Source: Hyphomicrobiaceae bacterium (GTDB taxonomy: Bacteria > Pseudomonadota > Alphaproteobacteria > Rhizobiales > Hyphomicrobiaceae). From it: DNA of 45,457 bases. Shown in pieces: positions 33,946 to 43,342 of this stretch; within the stretch, counting starts at the first letter, position 1, and each line of letters starts with the position of its first letter. Location: positions 1 to 45,457 of the forward strand of contig JALHMC010000033.1 of the NCBI GenBank assembly GCA_022844225.1, in the 5' to 3' direction. The position numbers were made by a program, and so were the translations under genes. A model generated the notes under the pieces. The model worked only from the letters and a program-made list of their open reading frames with translations, was not told where the DNA came from and did not search any database.

Positions 33946-36407
33946 TGGGGCCCCCGGAAATGTCGCCTCAGATGCCGAAGGCCGAGGACCGTCTACGGGT
34001 CATTGACAGTGAGCTTCGCCGATCCTGGCAAGTGTGCGTGTTCCTGGTTCTGGCACTCTGGGCGCTGTTCGCGTATCCCTGGCTTATCGGTCGCGTCACG
34101 ATCCCCTATGACGCCAAAGCGCTCTTCCAGGCACAGCTACAGTTTCTCGCCAGCGCGATCCATTCGGGGCAATCGCCGGCCTGGAACCCTCACAGTTTCG
34201 TCGGCGTCCCTCAAATAGCAGACCCCCAGTCATTTATCTTCTCGCCGGTTTTGCTTCTGGCCGCTTTGAGCAAGAGCCCCGACTTCTGGCTGCTCGACGT
34301 CTACGTCTTCGTTCTGCTGGGCATCGCCGCCGGCGCCGTGCTCATGCTGTTCCGGGACCGCGGCTGGCACCCTGGCGGTGCTGCGGTGGCGGCACTCTGT
34401 TTCGCCTTCGGCGGCTCGGCCTCATGGCGCATGCAGCACATCGGCCAGATCCAAAGCTACGCCTTCTTTGCGCTGACCCTCTGGCTGTTGCTGCGCGCCC
34501 GCGAGCGCAGCAGCATGGCCTGGGGCGCATCCGCCGGCGTCGCGGCCGGCTTGATGCTGGCTGAACCCGACCAGGTGGCCCTACTCGCGTGCTACCTCCT
34601 GGCGATTGTCGTGGCGGCAGACTGGTTGTCATCCCCTTCGCTGGCCCGTGCTGTGCGTCGCGACGTTGCCCCACTCTCGGCCGCTGCCATAACGACCGTG
34701 CTGATCGCCGCACTCCCGCTGGCGCTGACATATGTCTTCCTGGCGGGGTCCAACCGCCCCTCGATCGAGTTTGCCGAAGCCGCACGTGGCTCCCTTCATC
34801 CCGCATCCATCCTCACGCTTCTCGTCCCCGACCTGTTCGGCATCAAGGATGCTGCGCTTGGCTATTGGGGGCCCTACAGCGAGGCTTGGGACCGAACCGA
34901 GCTGACGCTTTCGCCTAACATGAGCCAGCTCTACATGGGCGCCCTGCCTTGCCTCGTGCTGTTGAGTGGGGTCCTTTCGCGAGGTGCTCTGAGACGCTCG
35001 GAGATCGCCGGCTACTCTGCAGCCGCGCTGATTGCACTTGTTTATGCACTTGGCGACAGAACGCCGATGTTTCGATTGATTTACGAGCTGATCCCAGGCG
35101 TCGCCCTGTTTCGCCGTCCAGCCGACGCCACGTTCTTACTGGGCGGCTTCTTGTCCATTCTGGTGGGCTATCTCGTCCACTTGCACTTCACCGGTGGTCT
35201 CTCGTTCGACCGTTCTGCAATCCGGCGTCACATCATGACGCTTTTCATCCTGGTGTGCCTCGGCTCGGGCCTTGCCGCCGCACACGGACGGCTCGGTAGC
35301 GTACTCGTGCCGCTCACTGTTGCCGTCGTTTGGATAGCTGCTGCCGCCTTAGTGCTGACCATTCCCAGTTCAACGTTCGCATCGGTGGGCCGCCTCGCAG
35401 CGTTTCTGCCCGCCCTCGTCGTCGGGGCCGACCTCACGATCAACAACGGACCGAGCGAGGCGACTGGAAAGCCGGTCGATCGAGCCTTGGAGGCTCTAAA
35501 ACCCGAGACGCGCAACGAGACGATTGCGTTCTTGTCGCAACATCTCAGGCGCAGAGCCGGCACACAGTGGCGTGATCGCATCGAGGTCGCCGGCATCGGC
35601 TTCGACTGGCAGAACGCCGCCGAGGCTCATGGCTTCGACCAGACGCTGGGCTACAATCCCCTGCGAACCGCCGTCGTCACCCGCGCACTCGGCGCGGGTG
35701 ACTACATCGCTGGCTACGAGCAGCGGGCGTTCAGCCCCCTTTTCCCATCGTATCGCTGCCGTCTCGCGGATCTTCTCGGATTGAGATTTATTGCCAGTCC
35801 CGTTCCGATCTCCCGCCTCGACCGGCGCATCGGCGACGAGGACCTGAACTTCGTCGGCCGAACGACCGACGCTTACATTTATGAAAACCCACGCGCGCTT
35901 CCTCGCGTCCTCTTCGTCGAGAAGACGCTAGCTGCCGATTTTGAACGAATTCTTGCCGACGGGCGTTGGCCGGAGTTCGATCCGCGCCAAACTGTCCTGC
36001 TCGATCGCTCCGAGGCCGCGTCTCTCGGATTATCTGCCCAAACTACGCGCCCTGGACCGGCCGTCGCCGAGTTCCAAGCAGCGTCATTTCCGAACCATGC
36101 TGCCGCGTCGACCGGCGGACCAGACAGCGAAAAAGAGACAGAAGCCGAAGCTGTCATCGTGCGCTACGAAAACACCCGCATCGAGGTGGCCGTTACCGCG
36201 CCTCGAGCCGGTTTCCTCGTGCTCGGCGATGTGTGGCACCCCTGGTGGCTGGCAACGGTGAATGGCGCCGGAACCGTCATCCGCCGGGCCAATGTCATGT
36301 TCCGCGCCGTGGCGGTTCCCGCCGGTCGTCATCGCGTAAGATTCGAGTTCCATCCGATTTCGGGAGCCCTGGACGAACTTTCGAAGAAACTGATGTCCGG
36401 CAGGTAA
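33945..36407 (+). CDS. YfhO-like polytopic membrane protein
   Basis: This 820-residue protein has ten or more membrane helices in the first 480 residues and a soluble C-terminal part of about 330 residues. The YfhO features are the early loop QSPAWNPHSFVGVPQIADPQ, and the ending FLVLGDVWHPWWLATVNG followed by RANVMFRAVAVPAGRHRVRF. YfhO proteins are GT-C-type glycosyltransferase relatives that modify cell-surface polymers in Gram-positive bacteria. The start ATG 33945 overlaps the upstream stop; ATG 33960 is another choice. Pairing with a methyltransferase suggests that both act on one envelope glycan or lipid, which is inference. Confidence 0.87.
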   Translation: MGPPEMSPQMPKAEDRLRVIDSELRRSWQVCVFLVLALWALFAYPWLIGRVTIPYDAKALFQAQLQFLASAIHSGQSPAWNPHSFVGVPQIADPQSFIFSPVLLLAALSKSPDFWLLDVYVFVLLGIAAGAVLMLFRDRGWHPGGAAVAALCFAFGGSASWRMQHIGQIQSYAFFALTLWLLLRARERSSMAWGASAGVAAGLMLAEPDQVALLACYLLAIVVAADWLSSPSLARAVRRDVAPLSAAAITTVLIAALPLALTYVFLAGSNRPSIEFAEAARGSLHPASILTLLVPDLFGIKDAALGYWGPYSEAWDRTELTLSPNMSQLYMGALPCLVLLSGVLSRGALRRSEIAGYSAAALIALVYALGDRTPMFRLIYELIPGVALFRRPADATFLLGGFLSILVGYLVHLHFTGGLSFDRSAIRRHIMTLFILVCLGSGLAAAHGRLGSVLVPLTVAVVWIAAAALVLTIPSSTFASVGRLAAFLPALVVGADLTINNGPSEATGKPVDRALEALKPETRNETIAFLSQHLRRRAGTQWRDRIEVAGIGFDWQNAAEAHGFDQTLGYNPLRTAVVTRALGAGDYIAGYEQRAFSPLFPSYRCRLADLLGLRFIASPVPISRLDRRIGDEDLNFVGRTTDAYIYENPRALPRVLFVEKTLAADFERILADGRWPEFDPRQTVLLDRSEAASLGLSAQTTRPGPAVAEFQAASFPNHAAASTGGPDSEKETEAEAVIVRYENTRIEVAVTAPRAGFLVLGDVWHPWWLATVNGAGTVIRRANVMFRAVAVPAGRHRVRFEFHPISGALDELSKKLMSGR

Positions 36408-36533
36408 TGAGTGCCCCTTTCAGGGGTTGTCCGACGTGGCCAAGGCTGGTTTTCTGGGCGTGGAACAAGCACTGCCACGCCACCCGACGCTTGAATCCGG
36501 GTGATCCAAGCCGAAAAGAGAAAGAGGTTCGGT

Positions 36534-37064
36534 GTGAGCCGCGTTTACTTGATTGCTCTCTATCGTTCCGTGGGCGCCGGGACAGCCATCGGCATTATGG
36601 AGGCTCTGGCGATTCTGGCAGCTGAGCCGATGGTCCGCGTTCCTTTCGTCACGTCCATAGTCCTCGCGATGGCGCTGCCGGATAGCGAGCCGGCACAGCC
36701 ACGCGCCATCATCGGTGGCCATATGCTGTCCTGCCTCGGTGGCTTCATGGCTCTCTACACGGTGGGACCCGGCGAGACCTCCAGCGCCATCGCCGTCGGA
36801 CTGGCGACTTTGCTCATGATGGCGACGCGCACACTCCATCCGCCGGCAGGCATCGACGCGTTCCTTGTCGCATCCTATGGCCTGACGATCGACTGGGTGT
36901 TCAATCCTGTTCTCATAGGCGCCGTACTTCTGACGGGCTTTGCGCTGGCTTGGCGCTGGGGTGAGCGCCGCATGTTCTCTGCGCCAGATCGCGCGGCGGC
37001 ACCCCAGCTTTGGTCGACCGAGCGAATTCGCAAACTCAAGCAGCTTTGGCGAGCTCACCCTTGA
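36534..37064 (+). CDS. HPP family membrane protein
   Basis: A 176-residue protein with four membrane helices and the HPP-family motifs [18 protein letters not shown] and [17 protein letters not shown] proteins are integral membrane proteins; a cyanobacterial member transports nitrite. I chose GTG 36534, which has AGAGG five bases upstream; the frame opens further to GTG 36501, with no ribosome-binding site. The last 29 bases overlap the end of lysK on the other strand. Confidence 0.85.
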   Translation: MSRVYLIALYRSVGAGTAIGIMEALAILAAEPMVRVPFVTSIVLAMALPDSEPAQPRAIIGGHMLSCLGGFMALYTVGPGETSSAIAVGLATLLMMATRTLHPPAGIDAFLVASYGLTIDWVFNPVLIGAVLLTGFALAWRWGERRMFSAPDRAAAPQLWSTERIRKLKQLWRAHP

Positions 37065-38694
37065 GAGCTTTTCCGATCAGGGCGCGGGTCTCGGCAACGC
37101 CGTAAAGTTCGATGAACGACCCGAACCGCGGGCCCTGCGTCTGTCCGAGGAGCACCTCGTAGATCGCCTGGAACCATTGCCTTAGACTGTCGGCGAATCC
37201 GTTGGCTTTGCCAGCCTCATAGACGATGTTCTGCAACTGCTCCGCACCGGCCTCTGCCGGAGCATCGGCGAGCGCCGCATCAAGCGCCTCGAGCGCGGTC
37301 CGCTCCTCTGGCGTCGGAGCGCGGAACGTCTTCTCAGGCTTCACGAACGCATCGTAGTACGCGATGGCGTAGCCGACGAGCTGATCGAGCAGCGGATAGC
37401 GTTCGGCCGTCGCGTCGGGCGCATGACGCCGGATGAAGCCCCAGAGCACGGCCTTGTCGTGCGCATTCGAGGCGGAGACCAGATTGAGCAGCAGCCCGAA
37501 CGAGATCGGCAGCTCCGCCGCAGGCGGATGGCCGCTGTGGATGTGCCAGATCGGATTTTCCAAGCGTCCCTTCGGCTCCTCCGCCGGATACTTGGCGAGA
37601 AAAGTCAGGTACTCGTCGACCGCGCGCGGAATGACGTCGAAGTAGAGCCGCTTCGCCGTCTTGGGCTTCTGGAACATATAGAGGGACAGGCTCTCGGGGC
37701 TCGCGTAAGTCAGCCACTCCTCGATCGTGAGCCCGTTCCCTTTCGACTTGGAGATCTTCTGGCCGTTCTCGTCGAGAAACAGCTCGTAGTTGAAGCCCTC
37801 GGGTGGCGTACCGCCAAGTGCCCTGCAAATCTTTGAGGAGAGCGTGACCGAATCGATCAGGTCCTTCCCCGCCATCTCGTAATCGACCCCGAGCGCGGTC
37901 CATCTGAGCGCCCAGTCTGCCTTCCATTGGCACTTCACCGCTCCGCCCGTCACGGTCGTTTCCACTTTCTCGCCCGTATCGGGATCTATGTAGACGATCG
38001 TGCCTTTGGAAGCGTTGCGCTCGACCATCGGCACGTAGAGCACCTTACCTGTTCTCGGAGAGATCGGCAGGAACGGCGAGTAGGTCGCGCGGCGCTCTGG
38101 GCCGAACGTCGGCAGGATGATCTCCATCACCTTGTCGTAGACCTCGAGCATCCGGAGCAGCGTTGCATCCATCATTCCGGATGTGTACGCCTCCGTCGCC
38201 GAGAAAAACTCGTACTCGAAGCCGAACTGATCGAGGAAACGCCGCAGCCGCGCGTTGTTGTGGTGCGCGAAACTCTCGAACTTCCCGGCCGCGCGGTTCC
38301 CCGAAGGCATGTCGCCGTCTGCCTCGAAAAAAGGATCGGGGACACGAGACAGCGGCACATCGAGGTAATTGGCGAGCATCTCCTGGTTGGGCACGTTACC
38401 CGGCACCTTGCGGAACCCATCCATGTCGTCGGAAAAGCAGATCAGTCGGGTCTTACGACGGCCTTCGGTCAGCACCTCGAAGGCATGGCGCACCATGCTG
38501 GTCCGCGCCACCTCGCCAAACGTGCCGATATGCGGCAGACCAGACGGGCCATACCCTGTTTCGAAAACGACCGTCTTGTCTTTTCCGCCCGCCAGCGCAT
38601 CGAGCCGCTTGATCAGCCGGCGCGCTTCCTCGAATGGCCAGGCACGAGCCTCAGCAGCTATGGCGATTTCGGCAGGAGCGATTGCGTTGGTCAT
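37036..38694 (-). CDS. lysK: Lysyl-tRNA synthetase, class I
   Basis: A class I LysRS, the type used by archaea and many alphaproteobacteria in place of class II LysS. From ATG 38694 (MTNAIAP) it has 552 residues. The HIGH box is HIGT (55-58) after [10 protein letters not shown], and the KMSKS box is KISKSKGNG. The C-terminal alpha-helix cage domain is present to the end. The frame continues upstream to 38739, but the family starts at the chosen Met. It overlaps the HPP gene tail-to-tail by 29 bases. Confidence 0.96.
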   Translation of the reverse strand: MTNAIAPAEIAIAAEARAWPFEEARRLIKRLDALAGGKDKTVVFETGYGPSGLPHIGTFGEVARTSMVRHAFEVLTEGRRKTRLICFSDDMDGFRKVPGNVPNQEMLANYLDVPLSRVPDPFFEADGDMPSGNRAAGKFESFAHHNNARLRRFLDQFGFEYEFFSATEAYTSGMMDATLLRMLEVYDKVMEIILPTFGPERRATYSPFLPISPRTGKVLYVPMVERNASKGTIVYIDPDTGEKVETTVTGGAVKCQWKADWALRWTALGVDYEMAGKDLIDSVTLSSKICRALGGTPPEGFNYELFLDENGQKISKSKGNGLTIEEWLTYASPESLSLYMFQKPKTAKRLYFDVIPRAVDEYLTFLAKYPAEEPKGRLENPIWHIHSGHPPAAELPISFGLLLNLVSASNAHDKAVLWGFIRRHAPDATAERYPLLDQLVGYAIAYYDAFVKPEKTFRAPTPEERTALEALDAALADAPAEAGAEQLQNIVYEAGKANGFADSLRQWFQAIYEVLLGQTQGPRFGSFIELYGVAETRALIGKALKGELAKAA

Positions 38695-38826
38695 GGTTGC
38701 TTGCTTCGGTGAATTGGCTGGCGACCCTAGGTGCGCCATCCCCCGGCGTCAATGCAGGCGTGCCTTGCAACAGCTCATTTTCGAGCTATGTCTGGCCAGC
38801 CTGTGAAGAATGACTTGGAGAATTCG

Positions 38827-39252
38827 ATGAGCACGCTGTCTGCCGAGGAAGCCCTGATCTACTCCATGATCACGACAGCGGCCGTAGACCGACGCATCAC
38901 TGACGACGAGCTTCAGCGCATCGGCTCGATCGTCAAGGAACTCCCGCCCTTCCTGAACTACGACTATGACTGGTTGGTCAAGGAATCCCAGGACTGCGGC
39001 AAGGTGCTCGCCAGTCCATCGGGCCTCGATAAGGTTCTAGACCTGATCGTCGACGCGCTGCCCGAACACTTGGAGGAGACTGCTTACGTCCTCTGCGCAG
39101 AAGTCGCCGCAACCGACCTGAAGGTGCGGTTGGAGGAGGTCCGGTTCCTTGAGATGCTGGCCGGCCGCCTCGGTCTCGACAAGCTCAGCTGCGCGGCTCT
39201 CGAACGTGCGGCAAAGGCTCGCCATCAGAAAATCGAGCCCCCTTCGATGTGA
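38827..39252 (+). CDS. TerB family protein
   Basis: A 141-residue, all-helical protein with the TerB/TerB-like pattern: ALIYSMITTAAVDRRITDDE at the start, then EETAYVLCAEVAATDLKVRLEEVRFL near 85-110, each with the acidic metal-binding type of spacing. TerB domains occur in tellurite resistance and membrane stress loci and may bind metal. Start ATG 38827 has GGAG upstream. It is convergent with the coiled-coil gene, 28 bases apart, in a conserved-looking neighbourhood with the TelA-like gene. Confidence 0.88.
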   Translation: MSTLSAEEALIYSMITTAAVDRRITDDELQRIGSIVKELPPFLNYDYDWLVKESQDCGKVLASPSGLDKVLDLIVDALPEHLEETAYVLCAEVAATDLKVRLEEVRFLEMLAGRLGLDKLSCAALERAAKARHQKIEPPSM

Positions 39253-39280
39253 TCGTGCATCGGGTCCGTAGCAAAGTGCT

Positions 39281-40726
39281 TCAGAAGGTACCACCTGTGC
39301 TGAAGCCCCCACGTCGCCGATCATCGTCATCGTCATCGTCATCATCGTCGTCACGCCTGCGCCCTCGCCCCATGCTTCCCCAGCCACTGGGAAACCCACC
39401 GAACGGTGGCAAGCCGGATTGACGCCGCCAGGGATCGCCGGGGCGATGGCGCCAGTGCTGCTGCTGCTGCATGCGCATCCAGTAGTCCGCAGCCGTGATC
39501 GCCCCCCGGAGCAGCATCTGCAGCAGGTCCTCGACCCGCGGACCATCGTTGAATTCGGAACCGACGTCGTCGTAGCGTTGTCGACGAAAATTTGAAGCCA
39601 GGCGCGCCAGCTCGACCTGTCTCTCGGCAATCTGGTCGAGACGCCTGCGCCGGTTGACGTTGCCAGCCTCCAGATCGTCGATGGCTTGTCCAAGTCGACG
39701 AACGTCCTCGACGACCGCGTCATCCTCCTTCGTCTCCGTCGCCGCGGCCTGCCCAATGAGCCGTCGCAGCGGCTCGCGCTCGAGAAACGTCGCGTAAGCC
39801 GCGACCGCTGCAATAAAGGATTGATCCTCGCCCTTGGCGTAGATCCTGAGCTGACTTCCCGTTTCGGTGAGTTCCGACGTGATCCGCTCGAGTTCGTTGT
39901 CGAGATCAGCCTGCCGCTCGCGCTCACGCCTGAGTTCGGCAATGAGATCGCCTCCCGCCAGCTCACGCGTCCGTTGGGCCTCGATCTCGTCTCGCGCCGC
40001 CTTGGTCGCCTGAACTTGACGCCTCAGGTCCTCGGCATGCGCCCTCAGGCGCACCGGGATCTCGGTCAGCAGTGCGTAGTTCGCCCGGGCATCGGAGTAC
40101 CTGACAAGCCCGGCCACCCACTCGTCGAGCATCCGCACGAGCCCGCTCGCCTGATAGCGAGGCGAACCGAATTCTCGGCGCCACAGATACATGAACAGCG
40201 GATCGTTGCGGTAGGGTAACCCCTTCTCGTGCTCGTCCCGCGTCACCTGCTCGGCCTTCTCGACGGCCTTCGCCAGTGTTGCTTCGAGCGCTGCGTGATC
40301 CTCCGACAGTGCGATGTGCGCCTTGTCCTGAGCCAGAGAAGCGCGGGCCGCCGCACCGAATGTATCGATTTGCTCTTCCAGAACCGCGATGCGGCGGGTC
40401 AGCTCATCCTGCCGCGCCACCTGAGTCGCGCGCTCAGCCTCCGCCTTGGCTTGTCGCTCCTCCAGTCCCTTTACTGTCCGGAGACGGGCTTCGAGGATGC
40501 CGCGGACTTGGTGTGCGAGATTGTCGGCCTCGTCGATAACCCCATCCGCGGAGGCATCCCGCGCACGTATGGCCGCAAGCCGGCGCAGTGCCGCAAGCCG
40601 CTCGGCCACGAAACCGACCCGCTCGCGGTTCGCCACCTCCAATTCATTGGTGATGCCGGCCCGCTGGGCCTTCAGGTCCCGCAACGCCTCCTCGATCCCC
40701 GCGAGGGTCTGCTGGCCGCTCTGCAT
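39281..40726 (-). CDS. Coiled-coil protein with C-terminal poly-Asp tract, third gene of a stress-type operon
   Basis: A 481-residue protein with long coiled coils (about 5-140 and 225-300, and again 340-385), a short conserved-looking centre (YLWRREFGSPRYQASGLVRM), and a Gly/Arg-rich tail carrying eleven Asp in a row (39320-39352) followed by RRRGG. No signal peptide or membrane segment is visible. Start ATG 40726 has GAGG eight bases before; GTG 40735 or 40732 are alternatives. It starts just after the stop of the DUF6384-like gene (overlap or three bases), so they are translationally coupled. I know no function; it may act as a scaffold. Confidence 0.8.
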   Translation of the reverse strand: MQSGQQTLAGIEEALRDLKAQRAGITNELEVANRERVGFVAERLAALRRLAAIRARDASADGVIDEADNLAHQVRGILEARLRTVKGLEERQAKAEAERATQVARQDELTRRIAVLEEQIDTFGAAARASLAQDKAHIALSEDHAALEATLAKAVEKAEQVTRDEHEKGLPYRNDPLFMYLWRREFGSPRYQASGLVRMLDEWVAGLVRYSDARANYALLTEIPVRLRAHAEDLRRQVQATKAARDEIEAQRTRELAGGDLIAELRRERERQADLDNELERITSELTETGSQLRIYAKGEDQSFIAAVAAYATFLEREPLRRLIGQAAATETKEDDAVVEDVRRLGQAIDDLEAGNVNRRRRLDQIAERQVELARLASNFRRQRYDDVGSEFNDGPRVEDLLQMLLRGAITAADYWMRMQQQQHWRHRPGDPWRRQSGLPPFGGFPSGWGSMGRGRRRDDDDDDDDDDDRRRGGFSTGGTF

Positions 40727-40728
40727 CC

Positions 40729-41664
40729 TCACCACCTCGTCAAGGCGCCGCCGGAAACCTCGCGACGCCAGCTGGGCTCCAGCTCGCCGCGCTGTTTCGA
40801 GCCAAGAATGGCCTTCTGGATGATACCGTCGTCGAGCTTATCGGCCTGCACCTCGTCGAACACAGACTTCGGCACTCTTACTGCCCACTTGGTCACCGTC
40901 TCGCGTTGCCCGGTTTCCTCATTCAGGATGTCGCGGGGCACAGCCTTCCCCGTTGCGTCGATCGCTTCGACCACAAGGTAGTAGTTCCGGCTCAATGGAT
41001 TGACCCGAGGGACCCGCCAAAGCCCTGTAACTTCGCCCTCCCGGTTGACGATACGCACGTCGTAGGCCGCACGGAGCAGCTGCAGCATCTGCACCAGTCG
41101 AGCTTCCTCCTTACGGGCCGCTTCCCGGCCGCCGCCTAGCGCGGCCGAGCGGGCCGCCTCGGCAATCTGGCGGGCCTCAGCAATCACCGCCTGCGACTTC
41201 GCCTCGCGCTCGAGCTGCTGGACGAGACTGGCGACACGACCCGGGAGTTCCTGACCCAGCTCGCGCTCAACGGCCGCCGTTTCCAGCGCACGTGGCCGCT
41301 CGAAGGCCAGGTACCAGCCGCCCGCGACCACAGCGGCCCCGAGAAGAGCGACTCCGACCCGCTTTCCCCACACATCCCGTGTCACATACAGGCGAGCGAG
41401 CCGGACTTCGAAAGAGGGCGCCGGCGGCGTATAGACGAACCGCTTCTCTTCCAGAGCCTTGACGCCATCCTCGAGTATTCGATCGGGAACCTCGATGCCC
41501 TGCCCTTTGTAGATATCCCGGAGCCGTTCGATCAACTCCTGACGCCGCTGCGCATCGTCGAGTTCCCGCTCCACCAGCCGCTTGTCGTGGCGCAGCGTAT
41601 CGACGACGTCCATGGCGATCATGACGTCGTCGAGGGGACGATGGGACTTCACTTCGGCGGCCAT
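40729..41664 (-). CDS. DUF6384-like single-pass membrane protein
   Basis: A 311-residue protein: an N-terminal helical region (5-95, DVMIAMDVVDTLRHDKRLVE, ELIERLRDIYKGQGIEVPD), one membrane helix near 105-122 (VGVALLGAAVVAGGWYLAF), a helical stretch (130-190) and a C-terminal alpha/beta part with LLRAAYDVRIVNREGEVTGL. The family, which I recall as DUF6384, has no known function. The start is ATG 41664. It follows the TelA-like gene by about 110 bases and precedes the coiled-coil gene. Confidence 0.8.
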   Translation of the reverse strand: MAAEVKSHRPLDDVMIAMDVVDTLRHDKRLVERELDDAQRRQELIERLRDIYKGQGIEVPDRILEDGVKALEEKRFVYTPPAPSFEVRLARLYVTRDVWGKRVGVALLGAAVVAGGWYLAFERPRALETAAVERELGQELPGRVASLVQQLEREAKSQAVIAEARQIAEAARSAALGGGREAARKEEARLVQMLQLLRAAYDVRIVNREGEVTGLWRVPRVNPLSRNYYLVVEAIDATGKAVPRDILNEETGQRETVTKWAVRVPKSVFDEVQADKLDDGIIQKAILGSKQRGELEPSWRREVSGGALTRW

Positions 41665-41774
41665 GACGCGACCTCGAGCGGGATCCTGGGTGTGTCAAGC
41701 GACGCGCGAGCCCGGCCAGCCGGCCCCCGCCTCGGGATGCTACCAGTGCTGCACCAGAGCAGACGATAAATGAC

Positions 41775-42935
41775 TTACCCGAGCGCCGCCGCATCGACGG
41801 CGAGCTGTGCAAGGCGTCGCTTGCCGTCCTCCACCGCCTCGTTGATCTCCTCGGAGTTGCGGCTGGCCATCGTGCGCATCTCCTTGATGATGTGACGCGA
41901 GCGTTCCTGGAAACTGACGACGGAGTCGACCAGCTTCTTGACCGCGTCGGCGCGAACCGTCGGCCCATAGCCGGCCTTGATCGCCGCCTCCTGAACCTGA
42001 TTACCGATCTCACCGATGGTTTCGAGGCTGTCCGAGACGCCCTTCTTCATGGCTTCCAGCGTCGCGGTCGATTCGTGCAGGCCGAAGAGACCTGTGAACG
42101 ACGCCTTCAGCGCCGTCAGCACAGCCTCGTTGGTCGAGAAGAAGGTGATGGCCTGCTGATAGACCCGCTCCTTGGCATTGGTCGTCTGCAACAGACGGGT
42201 CATGATGACTTCGGTCGTGTTGTAGCCGATGGTCAGATTGTCCGCGAGATCCTTGGCGATCTGGTAGCGTTTGTCCTCGTCCTGCAGGACACGCAGCTTC
42301 TCGTCGCGCGCGAGTTCGAGCTTGGCACGCTCAGCGGGCTCGCTCCCGGCAAAGCCGGATACCGCTTCCGACGCCTTGGTGAGGTCGGCCTTGATCCCTT
42401 CCAACTTCGCCTCAGCCTTCTTCAAGACTTCAAGCGCCAGGATCTGCGCCTGCTTGTAGGCGCCTCGGTAATCCTGGTAGGCGGTCAGAATCCGCTGCTC
42501 GCGCTTGATCTGATCTGCGCTGTCCGCGGCAACCGCAAGATAGGTCTTATGGATCTTGTCGAAGCGTTGCGAGACATCGCCGCGAGAGACCTTCATCCAG
42601 ACGTTGTTGACGCGCTCGAATGTCGAGATGCGTCCGTCCTCCAACTGGTCGACCATGGACTTGGCATCGTCGCGGATCGAATTGAAGCTCTCGACGATGT
42701 CGTTGTAACGCTCCCCGATCTTCATTGCGGAGATCTCGTTTCTGACGATCTCGTTGAACGTCGACGCCTCACCCAATGTTCGGGCGATGATCGTGATCTT
42801 GTCCTTGTCGAGATCGGCGATCTGCTCGAGCAGCGCCACGATCGGATCTTGTCCCGCGCTTTCCGTCCTGAGGCCCATGTCGCGGACGGTTGTAAGCGCC
42901 TTGTCGAGATATTGAAGCGCAGGCAACGTAGCCAT
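41775..42935 (-). CDS. Helical cell-surface/TelA-like protein, first gene of the operon
   Basis: From ATG 42935 (GGAG seven bases before) this is a 386-residue, almost wholly helical protein beginning MATLPALQYLDKALTTVRDM. It is conserved across proteobacteria, I recall under the name 'cell surface protein', but it has no signal peptide. The C-terminal half (TTNAKERVYQQAITFFSTNE, TASLE-like TATLEAMKKGVSDSLETIG) resembles the general helical layout of TelA toxic-anion resistance proteins. That resemblance is structural inference, not a firm match. The frame is open to 43190, but that part runs into the groES promoter region. It heads the operon with DUF6384 and coiled-coil genes. Confidence 0.82.
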   Translation of the reverse strand: MATLPALQYLDKALTTVRDMGLRTESAGQDPIVALLEQIADLDKDKITIIARTLGEASTFNEIVRNEISAMKIGERYNDIVESFNSIRDDAKSMVDQLEDGRISTFERVNNVWMKVSRGDVSQRFDKIHKTYLAVAADSADQIKREQRILTAYQDYRGAYKQAQILALEVLKKAEAKLEGIKADLTKASEAVSGFAGSEPAERAKLELARDEKLRVLQDEDKRYQIAKDLADNLTIGYNTTEVIMTRLLQTTNAKERVYQQAITFFSTNEAVLTALKASFTGLFGLHESTATLEAMKKGVSDSLETIGEIGNQVQEAAIKAGYGPTVRADAVKKLVDSVVSFQERSRHIIKEMRTMASRNSEEINEAVEDGKRRLAQLAVDAAALG

Positions 42936-43217
42936 TGGGTGTCTCCTGTTTGCGCGCAACGTGACGGGCAGAGCTGCCACGAGCAAGTGTGGCGTCACCG
43001 GCCCATGTTCAAGCCTCGAAAGCCCGCCCGCCGGGACTGGACCTTCAATAGCCCTGACCTTCTCGGCCAGCAAATCGTTCAGGCACCGTCGCATTAGCCC
43101 GGCAGGGGCTCGAGACGTTTCACCGTGGCCACGCGCCATGCCGAAAATGCATCTAACCACCGAACTTATAAGAATAAATTTGAGATGCAACCGATCGCCA
43201 GACGACGCATGAAATTT

Positions 43218-43260
43218 CTAGCACTCCCCCCTTGAAACTGCCAATTCGTTATCGAAATAT
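43218..43260 (+). promoter_or_regulatory. groESL promoter with degenerate CIRCE operator
   Basis: CTAGCACTC (43218-43226), nine bases, then AACTGCCAA (43236-43244) resembles the CIRCE operator of HrcA (TTAGCACTC-N9-GAGTGCTAA): the left half matches 8 of 9, the right 6 of 9. TTGAAA (43232-43237) and AAATAT (43255-43260) with a 17-base spacer form a plausible promoter, and CTTGAAA also fits the RpoH -35. HrcA binding would cover the -35. Confidence 0.7.
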
Positions 43261-43265
43261 CGCCC

Positions 43266-43299
43266 CGAGGCCGAGCGCCCGATCGGGGCTCGGACCTCG
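43266..43299 (+). promoter_or_regulatory. Long hairpin in the groES leader
   Basis: CGAGGCCGAGC-g-CCC pairs with GGG-GCTCGG-a-CCTCG around a GATC loop, giving 14 base pairs with one bulged base on each side. It lies just after the promoter and about 30 bases before the ribosome-binding site, so it probably forms at the 5' end of the groESL mRNA. A stabilising or regulatory role is inferred. Confidence 0.6.
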
Positions 43300-43342
43300 T
43301 TTGGCACATAGCTGGTTAGGGCAAACATAGGAGGTCAAACCC

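Larger units (their letters stand above)
42936..43342. other. Divergent promoter region, TelA-like operon and groESL
   Basis: About 400 bases. An AT-rich stretch at 43160-43192 may hold the minus-strand promoter, but no clear -35/-10 pair with good spacing was found. The groES side contains the CIRCE-like operator, a promoter and a hairpin, listed separately. Confidence 0.5.

Noticed and set aside
41892..43097. A 401-codon plus-strand frame opposite the TelA-like gene
   Set aside because: Shadow frame; the minus strand has a ribosome-binding site and a conserved protein.
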